DNA from: Pantoea sp. | Lineage (GTDB): Bacteria > Pseudomonadota > Gammaproteobacteria > Enterobacterales > Enterobacteriaceae | DNA length: 64,000 bases | Direction: 5' to 3' | Assembly (NCBI RefSeq): GCF_028283705.1 | Contig: NZ_JAPWKD010000015.1 | Span: forward strand, 310,001-374,000 | Part shown: positions 33,328 to 42,708 of the stretch, piece by piece | Position numbering within the stretch: position 1 is the stretch's first letter | How the letters are laid out: every line of letters starts with the position of its first letter | Made by a program: the position numbers and the translations under genes | The notes under the pieces: model-generated | What the model saw: only the letters and a program-made list of their open reading frames with translations | Told to the model about the DNA's origin: nothing | Database searches by the model: none

Positions 33328-34581
33328 ATGAGTGAGCTGAAAATTACTGACGTCAAAACCATACTCACGGCTCCCGGTGGCATTGATCTGGTAGTGGTGA
33401 AAATCGAAACCAGCGAACCGGGACTGTACGGCCTGGGTTGCGCGACCTTCACCCAGCGTATATATGCCGTGGCCGCCGCTATCGAGAGTTACATCAAGCC
33501 TTTTTTGCTTGGCAAAGACCCGTCGCGTATTGAAGACCTGTGGCAATCTGCCGCCGTGAGTGGTTACTGGCGTAATGGCCCGGTGATGAACAACGCACTG
33601 TCGGGTATGGATATGGCGTTGTGGGATCTGAAAGGAAAGCTCGCTAACCTGCCCGTGTATGAGTTGTTGGGCGGTAGATGTCGTGACGGCATCGCCCTTT
33701 ATCGCCACTGCGACGGCGCGGATGAGATCGAAGTGGAGGACAATATCCGCGCGCGTATGGAAGAGGGTTACCAGTACGTGCGTTGCCAGATGGGGATGTA
33801 CGGAGGAGCCGGTACTGATGACCTGCGCCTGATTGCGGGAAAATTGTCGCGTGCGAAAAATATTCAGCCCAAAGTGTCACCACGTAGCCAGACGCATGGC
33901 GTCTATTTTGACCCCGATGCCTACGCGCGTGCCGTGCCACGTCTGTTTGATCATCTGCGTAACAAGCTTGGTTTTGGTGTGGAATTTATCCATGACGTGC
34001 ATGAACGTATCACGCCGATTGCAGCGGTGCAGATGGCAAAATCACTGGAACCTTACCAGCTGTTCTTCCTTGAGGATCCGGTGGCCCCGGAAAATATCGA
34101 CTGGTTAAGCAAACTGCGGGCCCAGAGCAGCACACCGGTGGCGATGGGGGAACTTTTTACTCAGATCAACGAGTGGAAGCCGCTGATCCAGCATCAGTTA
34201 ATTGATTATATTCGCTGTCATGTCAGCACCATTGGCGGCATCACTCCGGCGAAAAAGCTGGCGACTTTTGCCGAGTTATACGGTGTCAGAACCGCCTGGC
34301 ACGGCCCTGGCGATATCTCACCAGTCGGTGTGGCGGCCAATCTGCATATCGATATGAGTATCACCAATCTGGGCATTCAGGAATACACGCCAGTCAATGA
34401 GGCATTACAGGAGGTCTTCCCCGGTTGTCCTGAAATTGATCGTGGCTATGCCTATTTGAGTGACCGTCCGGGACTCGGCGTGGATATCGACCTCAAACAG
34501 GCAGCGAAATATCCGGTTTCCGGCGGCATCCCGGATTGGACCAATGCCCGTTTGCCGGATGGCACAGCCGCTCGCCCGTAA
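33328..34581 (+). CDS. D-mannonate dehydratase-family (ManD/RspA-like) enolase-superfamily enzyme
   Basis: Cytoplasmic Mg-dependent dehydratase of 417 residues. GPVMNNALSGMDMALWDLKGK, then EFIHDVHERITPIAA (Asp metal ligand, catalytic His), FFLEDPVAPEN (Glu), VAMGELF (Glu) and AWHGPGDISPV (His) are the ManD signatures; the C-terminal PGLGVDID also fits. Family members dehydrate D-mannonate and/or D-gluconate to 2-keto-3-deoxygluconate. Next to idnD/idnO, which yield gluconate, gluconate dehydration is attractive but not proven. Start at 33328 with GAGGAT site; a longer frame overlaps gntR. Confidence 0.85.
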   Translation: MSELKITDVKTILTAPGGIDLVVVKIETSEPGLYGLGCATFTQRIYAVAAAIESYIKPFLLGKDPSRIEDLWQSAAVSGYWRNGPVMNNALSGMDMALWDLKGKLANLPVYELLGGRCRDGIALYRHCDGADEIEVEDNIRARMEEGYQYVRCQMGMYGGAGTDDLRLIAGKLSRAKNIQPKVSPRSQTHGVYFDPDAYARAVPRLFDHLRNKLGFGVEFIHDVHERITPIAAVQMAKSLEPYQLFFLEDPVAPENIDWLSKLRAQSSTPVAMGELFTQINEWKPLIQHQLIDYIRCHVSTIGGITPAKKLATFAELYGVRTAWHGPGDISPVGVAANLHIDMSITNLGIQEYTPVNEALQEVFPGCPEIDRGYAYLSDRPGLGVDIDLKQAAKYPVSGGIPDWTNARLPDGTAARP

Positions 34582-34718
34582 AATCCGTGAAGAAGCGACT
34601 CTGTCCGGATGGTGTTGCTTGCCATCTGGCTGTCATCCTGGCCGGTTAAATTGATGTCTCGTCGCTGCCCTGTGGCAGCCAGGTTATCCAGACATCTGAC
34701 CACTACGGAGTTTTCGCT

Positions 34719-35351
34719 ATGGCACTCGCTGCTGTGCAACCGGCCAAATTACAACATACCGTCATCGATCCCAGCGTGCGTATGCGTGAGACCAGCATTG
34801 GTCAGCAGTGTGAGATCCTCGCACACAGTTACCTTGAATATTGCGAACTGGGGGATTTCTCTTACGTAGGTGAGCACTGCTGTATTGCTGATACGCAAAT
34901 TGGTCGCTTCACGGCCATTGCCAATCAGGTACGCATTGGCGCACCGAATCATCCGATGGATCGGGCTTCACAGCATCGTTTTACTTATTGTCCGGAATAT
35001 TATGACGACCAGGCGCAACGCGATGCTTCCTTCTTTGCCAATCGCCGTGCCGATCGGGTGGTCATTGGCCATGATGTGTGGATTGGTCATGGGGTGATTG
35101 TATTGCCCGGCGTCACGGTGGGTGATGGGGCAGTGCTGGCGGCAGGGGCAGTGGTGAGCAAAGATGTGCCACCTTACACCATCGTAGGCGGCGTACCGGC
35201 CAGGCCAATTCGCGTGCGCTTTACGCCAGCCATAGCCGCGCAGCTTCAGGCGATCGCCTGGTGGCACTGGCCGCTGGAGAAGATTATGGCGCATCTGGCG
35301 GATTTTCAGTCCGGCGACATTGACGCTTTTTGCCAGCGCCACGGTAAGTAG
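34719..35351 (+). CDS. Left-handed beta-helix acetyltransferase (XAT/CatB-like)
   Basis: Soluble acyltransferase of 210 residues. Hexapeptide repeats ([19 protein letters not shown] in parts, [35 protein letters not shown] in parts) form a left-handed beta-helix; GAPNHPMD contains the His expected as catalytic base, and [13 protein letters not shown] ends the helix. It resembles both the chloramphenicol/streptogramin XAT class and the phosphonate-associated hexapeptide proteins. No phn genes are near. Stand-alone gene with a GGAG site. Confidence 0.82.
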   Translation: MALAAVQPAKLQHTVIDPSVRMRETSIGQQCEILAHSYLEYCELGDFSYVGEHCCIADTQIGRFTAIANQVRIGAPNHPMDRASQHRFTYCPEYYDDQAQRDASFFANRRADRVVIGHDVWIGHGVIVLPGVTVGDGAVLAAGAVVSKDVPPYTIVGGVPARPIRVRFTPAIAAQLQAIAWWHWPLEKIMAHLADFQSGDIDAFCQRHGK

Positions 35352-35369
35352 GGCGATCCATTCCACTAA

Positions 35370-35413
35370 CCGCAGGCAATCGCAATATCATCCATTTTTG
35401 AGATTGCCTGCGG
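35370..35413. repeat. 12-bp perfect inverted repeat between convergent genes
   Basis: CCGCAGGCAATC (35370-35381) and GATTGCCTGCGG (35402-35413), 20 bp apart. No strong T-tract, but the position between the acetyltransferase end and the convergent glycosyltransferase end suggests a transcription stop or mRNA-stability hairpin. Confidence 0.7.
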
Positions 35414-35435
35414 TGAAAATATGCCGCCCAGTTAT

Positions 35436-36407
35436 TCACATCATCGGCTGGCGCAGCGGCTGGGCTGTCGGCACGGCTTCCGGTTTCAACCCCACATGCA
35501 ACAGAATCTGGCTGCGGTAATATTCATCATTGTCGCGTACCTCATCGCTCAGCAACACGCCAGCTTCGTTAACATTTTTTCCGGCGACCTTCACTTTGTC
35601 GCGCGCTGCGCTGCGCATCCACTCATACTCAATATCGATATGGCCGCTATCAATGCAGCGAATGCCTTGCTGGCTGAGATCATAGGCCAGCACCGTCGCG
35701 GTAGGGCCAAGTGAAATCAGTACCAGGTCGAAATCGCGCCCGTGTGCCAGCACGGCACTGTAAAGATCGTTGTAGAGTGAAAAAGCATTACGATTCAGCG
35801 TGGTGATACGTTTAATTTCTGCCGCCCCGGCCAGCAGGTCATTACCCATACCTAAACGCGTGCCACTGCCTTCCACTATTAAAATTTTCTTACTTTCAAA
35901 GAGCTGTTTAAATTTGGCAAACATCACTGCGGATAAAGCCTTGTCTTTATAATCATGGTACGGTCTGGTCACGGAGGTATTTCCATACAGATATTTTCTA
36001 CTTAATAATGGCTCATAACGCAGAAAACAAAATGCTTTATGGAAAAACCAGAACAGGGCCGAACCGAACCGCATATTCCCCGTGCCACGAAATGCATCAG
36101 GCATACAAATCAAGCAGCTGGGATTGTTATTAACACCACGCTGCATAATTTCTTTTAAACGAACGGAAAGGCGCTCATCAAAAGCCTGGAAACCAATATT
36201 TTTGAATAACGTCATCTCCAGCTCGCCATCGCCATAGCGGCTGATAGACAGGTGATCGTTTTTCAGCAACAGGTCAATGGTCTGCTCGGGAGACAGCACC
36301 CGGTATTGCTTTACACGCGCATTAGCCCGCGGGTATTTGAAAGCTGCATGGGTGAGTTTAAACGGAAAGCGTAATTTGCGATAAATTGAATTAGCGCTGA
36401 TCATCAT
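35436..36407 (-). CDS. GT-D fold glycosyltransferase (DUF1792 / SP_1767 family)
   Basis: Predicted cytoplasmic glycosyltransferase of 323 residues. SISRYGDGELEM holds the Asp-x-Glu of the DUF1792 family, and GHIDIEYEWMRSA near the C-terminus is also characteristic. The family transfers glucose onto glycoprotein glycans in streptococci; in Gram-negatives it is found in surface-polysaccharide contexts. Here it stands alone with no other glycan genes. Its N-terminal half and upstream region are clearly more AT-rich than the neighbourhood, suggesting transfer. Start ATG-ATG after AGAAGG. Confidence 0.82.
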   Translation of the reverse strand: MMISANSIYRKLRFPFKLTHAAFKYPRANARVKQYRVLSPEQTIDLLLKNDHLSISRYGDGELEMTLFKNIGFQAFDERLSVRLKEIMQRGVNNNPSCLICMPDAFRGTGNMRFGSALFWFFHKAFCFLRYEPLLSRKYLYGNTSVTRPYHDYKDKALSAVMFAKFKQLFESKKILIVEGSGTRLGMGNDLLAGAAEIKRITTLNRNAFSLYNDLYSAVLAHGRDFDLVLISLGPTATVLAYDLSQQGIRCIDSGHIDIEYEWMRSAARDKVKVAGKNVNEAGVLLSDEVRDNDEYYRSQILLHVGLKPEAVPTAQPLRQPMM

Positions 36408-36710
36408 TAACCTTCTGTTATAGGCGGGCTTACCGCAGAGCAGTCGCGTGACTTATAACATGGCATGTTGTTTATTGGTGTCTGAGGAAACTCTCAAATT
36501 AACAGCGTTGCAGGGTTTCTTATCATTGAGAAATAAAAACTATGCAGCAGAAAAATAAAAAACCTATAAAATCGTGAGGTTCTATTATTTTACCCAGGAT
36601 AATCCTTATCGTCATCTTTACCACCGGTTAAATAAATTCATTTGATGAATAAGGGTAATTGCTGCGCGCGGGCACCGTTCTCCGGGTATTCCGCTCAGGT
36701 TATCGCGGCG
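36408..36710. other. AT-rich intergenic region
   Basis: 303 bp upstream of the glycosyltransferase and downstream of the LysE gene. It contains long A/T runs and a short palindrome GATAATCCTTATC near 36599, which is too short to call a Fur site. No gene seen. Confidence 0.5.
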
Positions 36711-37340
36711 TTAAGATAATCCCAGCAATTTCAGCAGCAGCTGCACGAAGTTTTGCAGGGCAAAAATCACCAGCACCGCACCCCCCACCACGTTAATGAA
36801 GTAACCAATTTTCTGGATGTTGATGAGCCTGGCTGAGGTCAGCAGGGCACAACATACCACCACCAGCCACAGACTCATGATCAGGATATGCACTGTGGCT
36901 AACAGCAGAAAGTGACTCAATGCCGCCTGTTTACCGGCAAACTGCGACACCACGGTGAGATAAAGCATCACCGCTTTGGGATTCAGCACATTGGCCAGCC
37001 AGGCATCGAAGAGGGTGGTTTGTCGGGGACGACGGGAAACATAAGGTGACGCCACATTACGCCCCCGTTTAATCAGCTGTAATCCGAGCCAGAAGAGATA
37101 GATGGCTCCGGCGAAACTGAGCAGGGTAAAAATAGCCGGGGAGCGTAATAGCAGGGCACTGATCCCGGAACCAATCAACAGCGCATGGGTATAGATACCC
37201 AGAGTGGTCCCGATAATAATCGCTGTCAGACCACGGTAACCCGACGTCAGGGTATTGTTAATCGCCAGCGTGAAGCTGGCCCCGGGTGACAAGGCGATCG
37301 GCAGGATGGCGATAATAAACGCAACGAGATTCGAATCCAT
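36711..37340 (-). CDS. LysE/RhtB-family amino-acid exporter
   Basis: Inner-membrane exporter of 209 residues with about six hydrophobic segments. The start LPIALSPGASFTLAINNTLTSGYR holds the family's PGP-like signature (here SPGAS), and NVLNPKAVMLYLTV is a conserved RhtB/LysE block. The ATG at 37340 is used; the upstream extension runs into the divergent gene. Divergent from the Asp/Glu-racemase-like gene with 130 bp between, so they may be co-regulated. Confidence 0.86.
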   Translation of the reverse strand: MDSNLVAFIIAILPIALSPGASFTLAINNTLTSGYRGLTAIIIGTTLGIYTHALLIGSGISALLLRSPAIFTLLSFAGAIYLFWLGLQLIKRGRNVASPYVSRRPRQTTLFDAWLANVLNPKAVMLYLTVVSQFAGKQAALSHFLLLATVHILIMSLWLVVVCCALLTSARLINIQKIGYFINVVGGAVLVIFALQNFVQLLLKLLGLS

Positions 37341-37470
37341 AATGGCAAGCGACGGGCGATAAGCTGCTGATGGCAATGTAAAATAATTCTGATGAAAATT
37401 CGTGACTAATGCAATGTGGCTAAGCAGGATAGTGATAAGTATCCGCCAATAATCACAAAAAGGATTTTCT

Positions 37471-38130
37471 ATGACCATCGCCTGTTTACATACCGCCGCC
37501 AGCAATATCGCTATTTTTGATCAAGCCGCCGCCAGCCTCGGCATGCCATCCACGGCTTTAAACCATTTGGTGATGCCTCATCTGCTGGCCGAAGCCGAGT
37601 TGAGTGGCGGTATGACGTCTGAGCAGCAAACACGTCTTACCGCGTTGCTGCATAGCCTGACACCTTGGTTTGATGCGATTCTGATTACCTGTTCTACCCT
37701 GGGGCCGGTAGCGGATCGTTTCCACAACGATGCCAACGGCTGCGTTGTCTGGCGCACTGACGGCATGCTGGCCGATGAAGTACACCGTCGGGAAGGTCAA
37801 TCCGTGGTGCTGTGCGCGGCGGAATCGACGCTGGCAGCGACCACTGCCTTGTTTTGCCCGCCTGCACGGGACGGGCAACAGCCGGAAGTGCGCCTGATCC
37901 CCGATGCCTGGGCAACATTTAAAGCCGGTGATCAACTGGGGTATCGGCGGCTGATCAAGGAAGCGGTGGAGCTGGCGCGTCAGCAGGGCGCGGTGAATGT
38001 GGCACTGGCGCAGGTGTCGATGGCGATTGCGGCGCAGGATTTCAGCGAAGATCAGCGCCCGTTAACCAGCCCGCAGCTGGCATTGCGTTGCGCGATAAAT
38101 CGAACTGGCTTGTCGCAACCAGGCCAATAA
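37471..38130 (+). CDS. Asp/Glu/hydantoin racemase-family protein
   Basis: Cytoplasmic protein of 219 residues. ILITCSTLGPVAD carries the first family Cys; the second expected Cys region is less clear (VVLCAAESTLAATT could be it). Members racemise amino acids or cleave/decarboxylate arylmalonates. The last 14 codons run through half of a REP-like palindrome (38090-38102), giving the tail CAINRTGLSQPGQ, so the original C-terminus may have been replaced. Start after AAAAGGA. Divergent LysE exporter may export its product. Confidence 0.75.
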   Translation: MTIACLHTAASNIAIFDQAAASLGMPSTALNHLVMPHLLAEAELSGGMTSEQQTRLTALLHSLTPWFDAILITCSTLGPVADRFHNDANGCVVWRTDGMLADEVHRREGQSVVLCAAESTLAATTALFCPPARDGQQPEVRLIPDAWATFKAGDQLGYRRLIKEAVELARQQGAVNVALAQVSMAIAAQDFSEDQRPLTSPQLALRCAINRTGLSQPGQ

Positions 38131-38214
38131 CCACACGGGGCCGTAGCGGCGCGATTTATCGCGCAATTCTGTGCACCGTGCCGGTAAACCCCGCACAATA
38201 AATTGCGCCGCAAC
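38090..38214. repeat. Cluster of three REP-like half-palindromes
   Basis: Units at 38090-38102 (inside the racemase-like coding end), 38143-38164 (perfect) and 38193-38214 (degenerate, inverted). Alternative hairpins are possible. They fill most of the gap before the efflux operon. Confidence 0.8.
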
Positions 38215-38361
38215 AATCCGGTGCGATATTTCACTGCGGGGTTCAATTATCAGTTATCGCCCGGAAATCCCGCAACGTTGCCGATCATGCGGCACGTTCG
38301 ATCTTTTCACTTTACTTACATACACCATCAACGGTTGTTTGTTAGACTTTCGCGCTGAGAA

Positions 38362-38371
38362 TGAACGTTCA
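38362..38371. promoter_or_regulatory. Palindrome TGAACGTTCA upstream of RND pump, candidate TetR operator
   Basis: Perfect 10-bp palindrome 14 bp before the adaptor-protein start, in a place to overlap the promoter. One of the two TetR proteins encoded downstream could bind it. Confidence 0.5.
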
Positions 38372-38385
38372 CTATAGGGTTAACC

Positions 38386-39543
38386 ATGATGGTTTTTCAG
38401 CGGTATGTCATTGCAGGTCTGGCGTTTCTGATTGTCGCCTGCGACCAGAGTGCAGAGAACAAACCCGGGGCAATGGTCACGGAAGTTGGCGTAAAAACGC
38501 TGCAAACAGAACCGGTTACACTGACCAGTCAATTGACAGGGCGTGTCACCGGTACCATGACGTCAGATGTACGTCCGCAGGTGGGAGGGATTATCCAGAA
38601 ACGCCTGTTCACTGAGGGCGATGAGGTTAAAGCCGGTCAGGTGCTTTACCAGATTGACCCGGCCAGTTATCAGGCCAGTTATGACGAAGCGGTCGGGCAA
38701 CTCAAAAATGCCATCGCGGTAGTCAAAAGCAGCAAGCTCAAAGCCGAACGTTATGCGGCGCTGGTGAAAGAGAACGGTGTTTCCCGTCAGGATGCCGATG
38801 ATGCGGAAGCCACTTACCAGCAGAATATTGCCTCGGTTGCGCAGTACAAAGCGGCGGTTGAAAGTGCACGTATTAACCTGAATTACACCCAGATCAAAGC
38901 GCCGATCAGCGGCCGTATTGGTATTTCATCGGTGACACCTGGCGCGCTGGTGACATCCGAGCAGACCACGGCGCTGGCGACGATTCGCGCCCTCGATCCG
39001 ATTTATGTCGATCTGACCCAGTCCAGCGTGCAATTGCTGAAGCTGAAACGCCAGCAGGCGTCACTGAACCAGAACAGCGATGAGGTGCCAGTCACGGTGC
39101 AGCTGGAAGACGGCTCCACTTACGATCGCACCGGTAAGCTGGAACTGACCGAAGTCTCCGTGGATGAATCGACCGGTACCGTTACGCTGCGTGCTATCTT
39201 CCCCAACCCGGATCACCAACTGCTGCCTGGCATGTATGTCCGCGCCAGTGTCACCAATGGTGTGAAAAATGATGCGATCCTGGCACCGCAGCAGGGGATT
39301 ACCCGTGATGCGAAAGGCAATGCCACCGCGTTGGTGGTGGATAAAGACAACAAAGTGGAAAGCCGCGAAGTGGTGACCGATCGGGTGATTGGCAACAAAT
39401 GGCTGATCGACAGTGGCCTGCAAAGTGGCGACAAGCTGATTGTCGAAGGCACAGGCAAAGTGCAGCCAGGCCAGACCGTGAAAGCGGTAGAAACAGGCAC
39501 CACCACGACTGATACCCCTGCGAATACCGCCGGAGGAAACTGA
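38386..39543 (+). CDS. RND efflux periplasmic adaptor (AcrA/MexA type lipoprotein)
   Basis: Membrane-fusion protein of 385 residues. Signal peptide with lipobox LIVAC (Cys19 lipidated), lipoyl halves around VRPQVGGIIQKRLFTEGDEVKAGQ and IKAPISGRIG, a coiled-coil hairpin between residues 95 and 160, and a beta-barrel domain (FPNPDHQLLPGMYVRA). It bridges the RND pump and the outer-membrane channel. First of three pump genes; 2 bp before the pump gene. Two Met codons start the gene. Confidence 0.92.
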   Translation: MMVFQRYVIAGLAFLIVACDQSAENKPGAMVTEVGVKTLQTEPVTLTSQLTGRVTGTMTSDVRPQVGGIIQKRLFTEGDEVKAGQVLYQIDPASYQASYDEAVGQLKNAIAVVKSSKLKAERYAALVKENGVSRQDADDAEATYQQNIASVAQYKAAVESARINLNYTQIKAPISGRIGISSVTPGALVTSEQTTALATIRALDPIYVDLTQSSVQLLKLKRQQASLNQNSDEVPVTVQLEDGSTYDRTGKLELTEVSVDESTGTVTLRAIFPNPDHQLLPGMYVRASVTNGVKNDAILAPQQGITRDAKGNATALVVDKDNKVESREVVTDRVIGNKWLIDSGLQSGDKLIVEGTGKVQPGQTVKAVETGTTTTDTPANTAGGN

Positions 39544-39545
39544 TT

Positions 39546-42500
39546 ATGTTGGCTCAGTTCTTTATCCGCCGACCGGTGTTTGCCTGGGTGATTGCCATCT
39601 GCATCATGATGTTCGGTCTCCTCAGCATCAAAAACCTGCCGATTGCGCAATACCCTGATGTGGCACCGCCGCAAATCAGTATTCAGGCGACCTATACTGG
39701 TGCGTCAGCGGAAACGCTGGAAAGCAGCGTGACCCAGGTGATTGAGCAGCAGCTGACCGGTCTTGACGGCTTGCTGTACTTCTCGTCTACCAGCACTGCG
39801 TCCACCGGCCAGGTCAAAATCACCGTGACCTTCGAACAGGGCACTGACCCTGATATCGCTCAGGTACAGGTACAGAACAAAGTGCAGCAGGCAGAAAGCC
39901 GCTTGCCGGACGCGGTGACCCAGCAGGGCGTGACCGTCGAGAAGGCGCAGAGCGACTTCCTGCTGATCATGGCGCTGTACGATAAAAACAACAAAAGCAC
40001 CTCAGCGGATGTGGCTGACTACCTGGTCAGTAACATGGAAGACACCCTGGCCCGACTGCCGGGCGTGGGTAGCGTGCAGGTGTTTGGTGCGGAATACGCG
40101 ATGCGTATCTGGCTGGACCCGGCGAAATTAGCTTCCTATTCATTGATGCCTTCTGACGTGGAAACTGCGCTGGAAGCGCAGAACACCCAGGTATCATCTG
40201 GGCAGCTGGGGGCGCAACCCGCCAGTAAAGAGCAGCAACTGGTGGCGACCGTGCGTTCCCGTTCGCGTCTGCAAACGCCAGAGCAGTTCCGCAACATCGT
40301 ACTGAAAAGCCAGACGGATGGTTCAGTGGTGCATCTGAGCGATGTCGCGCGGGTGGAAATGGGTGATGACGACTACAGCGCCAACGTGCTGGCTAATGGT
40401 CATCCGGCCTCAGGTATCGCGATTCAGCTGGCATCCGGTGCCAATGCACTGTCCACCGCTGAGGTCGTGAAATCTACGGTAGATGAGTTCCGTAGCAGCC
40501 TGCCAACCGGTTACGACATCGCCTATCCGCTCGACAGTACCGACTTCGTTAAGATCTCGATTGAAGAGGTGGTAAAAACCCTCGTTGAGGCGATTGTGCT
40601 GGTGGTGATCGTGATGTTTGTGTTCCTGCAAAACATCCGTACCACGCTGATCCCGGCGATTGCTGTTCCGGTGGTGTTACTCGGCACCTTTGGTGTGCTG
40701 GCGGTGTTTAACTACTCGATTAACACCCTGACGATGTTTGGGATGGTGCTTGCCATCGGGCTATTAGTGGATGACGCCATCGTGGTGGTGGAAAACGTTG
40801 AGCGCGTGATGCGTGAAGAACATCTGCCGCCACGGGAAGCGACCGAAAAATCGATGAAGGAGATCACCGGTGCGCTGATCGGTATTGCGCTGGTGTTGTC
40901 GGCGGTGTTCCTGCCTATGACCTTCTTCAGCGGCTCAACCGGTGTTATTTACCGTCAGTTTTCCATCACCATTGTGTCTTCGATGGTGCTGTCCGTGATT
41001 GTCGCTCTGACACTGACCCCGGCGCTGTGCGCCACCATGCTGAAACCGCACGATCATGAAAGCGGACAGAAAGGCTTTTTCGGCTGGTTTAACCGCAGCT
41101 ACGAGAAAATCCAGGCGCGTTATCACGATAAAGTCGGGCATGTGATTCACAGCTCGGTGCGTTACCTGCTGCTGTACGCGGTGCTGCTGATTGGTTGTGC
41201 CTTTATGTACCTGCGTCTGCCGACCGGCTTCCTGCCGACTGAAGACCAGGGCTACATCATGGTGCAGTACACGCTGGCTCCGGGTGCCACGGAAAACCGC
41301 ACCAGCGAAGTCCGTCGTCAGATCCAGCAATACTTCGCTACCAAAGAAAAAGATAACGTCAACGTCAGCATGCTGGTGAACGGCTTCAGCTTTGCCGGTA
41401 GCGGGCAGAACGCCGGTGTGGGCTTTATCTCGTTGAAAAACTGGAGCGAACGTAAGGGCGCGGCCAATACCGCTGACGCCATTGCCGGACGCGCCATGAT
41501 GAACCTGTCCGGTATTCGTGATGCGCAGGTGTTTGTCTTGTCGCCGCCGTCCATCTCAGGTTTGGGTCAGTCGAATGGCTTCACCTTCGAATTGCAGGGA
41601 CGTGGCACCACCGATCGTAACCAACTGCTGAAGCTCCGCGACCAGTTGATTGCGCAAGCCAATCAGGACCCGGTGCTGAGCAGCGTGCGCGCCAATACCT
41701 TGCCAGATCTGCCGCAGTTGCAGGTGGATATCGATGACGAGAAAGCCCAGTCGCTCGGTCTGACCATCAGTAATATCAACAGCACGCTGAGTACCGCCAT
41801 TGGTGGAACCTACGTCAATGACTTCACCGATCGCGGCAGGGTGAAAAAGGTCTACATGCAGGGTGATGAAGCGTTCCGCAGCAAACCAGAGGATATCGAT
41901 AAATGGTTTGTCACGGGTACTGACAGCGATGGTGACACCACAATGGTGCCGTTCTCGTCATTCTCTTCCTCGCACTGGACTTATGGCCCGGATGTGCTGT
42001 CCCGGTACAACGGTCTGTCGTCCTATGAAATTCAGGGGTCGTCGGCAAGTGGCAAAAGTTCCGGTGATGCGATGACGGCGATGGAGAAACTGGCGAGCAA
42101 ATTGCCACAAGGCACCACCTTTGCGTGGAGCGGTTTGTCCTACCAGGAGCGACTGGCAGGTAACCAGGCGGTATCGCTGTATGCCATCTCGCTGATGGTG
42201 GTATTCCTGTGTCTGGCGGCGCTGTATGAAAGCTGGTCGGTGCCGTTCTCGGTAATGATGGTGGTGCCGCTGGGCGTGTTTGGCTCCCTGCTGGCGATTA
42301 CACTGCGCGGTCTGGAAAACGATGTTTATTTCCAGGTGGCACTGCTGACTATCATTGGCCTGTCGACCAAGAACGCCATCCTGATCGTGGAATTTGCTGA
42401 AGATAACTACCGCAGGGGGGAAAACCTGGTGAAAGCGGCGATGCACGCGGCATCGATGCGCTTGCGTCCGATCATTATGACCTCGCTGGCGTTTACTGCC

Positions 42501-42707
42501 GGGGTATTGCCGCTGGCGATATCGACCGGTGCGGGTGCTAACAGCCGTATTGCCATCGGTACCGGCATTATCGGCGGTACCATTTCCGCCACGCTGTTGG
42601 CAATCTTCTTAGTCCCGCTGTTCTTTGTGCTGGTCCGTCGCGTATTCCCTGGGATGCCGCATAGCCATGCAAGCCACACTGAAACTGCTGCGAAGACGGG
42701 GGAATAA
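39546..42707 (+). CDS. RND multidrug efflux pump (AcrB/MexB type, HAE1)
   Basis: Inner-membrane proton-driven trimeric pump of 1053 residues. The two symmetric halves each have a large periplasmic domain and six membrane helices. Proton-relay residues are present: the Asp pair in GLLVDDAIVVVENV and the Lys in STKNAILIVEFAED. The start MLAQFFIRRPVFAWVIAI (in parts) is standard. Length fits AcrB (about 1050). Acts with the adaptor and outer-membrane factor encoded on either side. Drug range not predictable. Confidence 0.94.
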   Translation: MLAQFFIRRPVFAWVIAICIMMFGLLSIKNLPIAQYPDVAPPQISIQATYTGASAETLESSVTQVIEQQLTGLDGLLYFSSTSTASTGQVKITVTFEQGTDPDIAQVQVQNKVQQAESRLPDAVTQQGVTVEKAQSDFLLIMALYDKNNKSTSADVADYLVSNMEDTLARLPGVGSVQVFGAEYAMRIWLDPAKLASYSLMPSDVETALEAQNTQVSSGQLGAQPASKEQQLVATVRSRSRLQTPEQFRNIVLKSQTDGSVVHLSDVARVEMGDDDYSANVLANGHPASGIAIQLASGANALSTAEVVKSTVDEFRSSLPTGYDIAYPLDSTDFVKISIEEVVKTLVEAIVLVVIVMFVFLQNIRTTLIPAIAVPVVLLGTFGVLAVFNYSINTLTMFGMVLAIGLLVDDAIVVVENVERVMREEHLPPREATEKSMKEITGALIGIALVLSAVFLPMTFFSGSTGVIYRQFSITIVSSMVLSVIVALTLTPALCATMLKPHDHESGQKGFFGWFNRSYEKIQARYHDKVGHVIHSSVRYLLLYAVLLIGCAFMYLRLPTGFLPTEDQGYIMVQYTLAPGATENRTSEVRRQIQQYFATKEKDNVNVSMLVNGFSFAGSGQNAGVGFISLKNWSERKGAANTADAIAGRAMMNLSGIRDAQVFVLSPPSISGLGQSNGFTFELQGRGTTDRNQLLKLRDQLIAQANQDPVLSSVRANTLPDLPQLQVDIDDEKAQSLGLTISNINSTLSTAIGGTYVNDFTDRGRVKKVYMQGDEAFRSKPEDIDKWFVTGTDSDGDTTMVPFSSFSSSHWTYGPDVLSRYNGLSSYEIQGSSASGKSSGDAMTAMEKLASKLPQGTTFAWSGLSYQERLAGNQAVSLYAISLMVVFLCLAALYESWSVPFSVMMVVPLGVFGSLLAITLRGLENDVYFQVALLTIIGLSTKNAILIVEFAEDNYRRGENLVKAAMHAASMRLRPIIMTSLAFTAGVLPLAISTGAGANSRIAIGTGIIGGTISATLLAIFLVPLFFVLVRRVFPGMPHSHASHTETAAKTGE

Positions 42708-42708
42708 C

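Noticed and set aside
36599..36611. GATAATCCTTATC as a Fur box
   Set aside because: Only a short imperfect half-palindrome; the full 19-bp pattern seen at 14451 is absent and no iron gene is adjacent.
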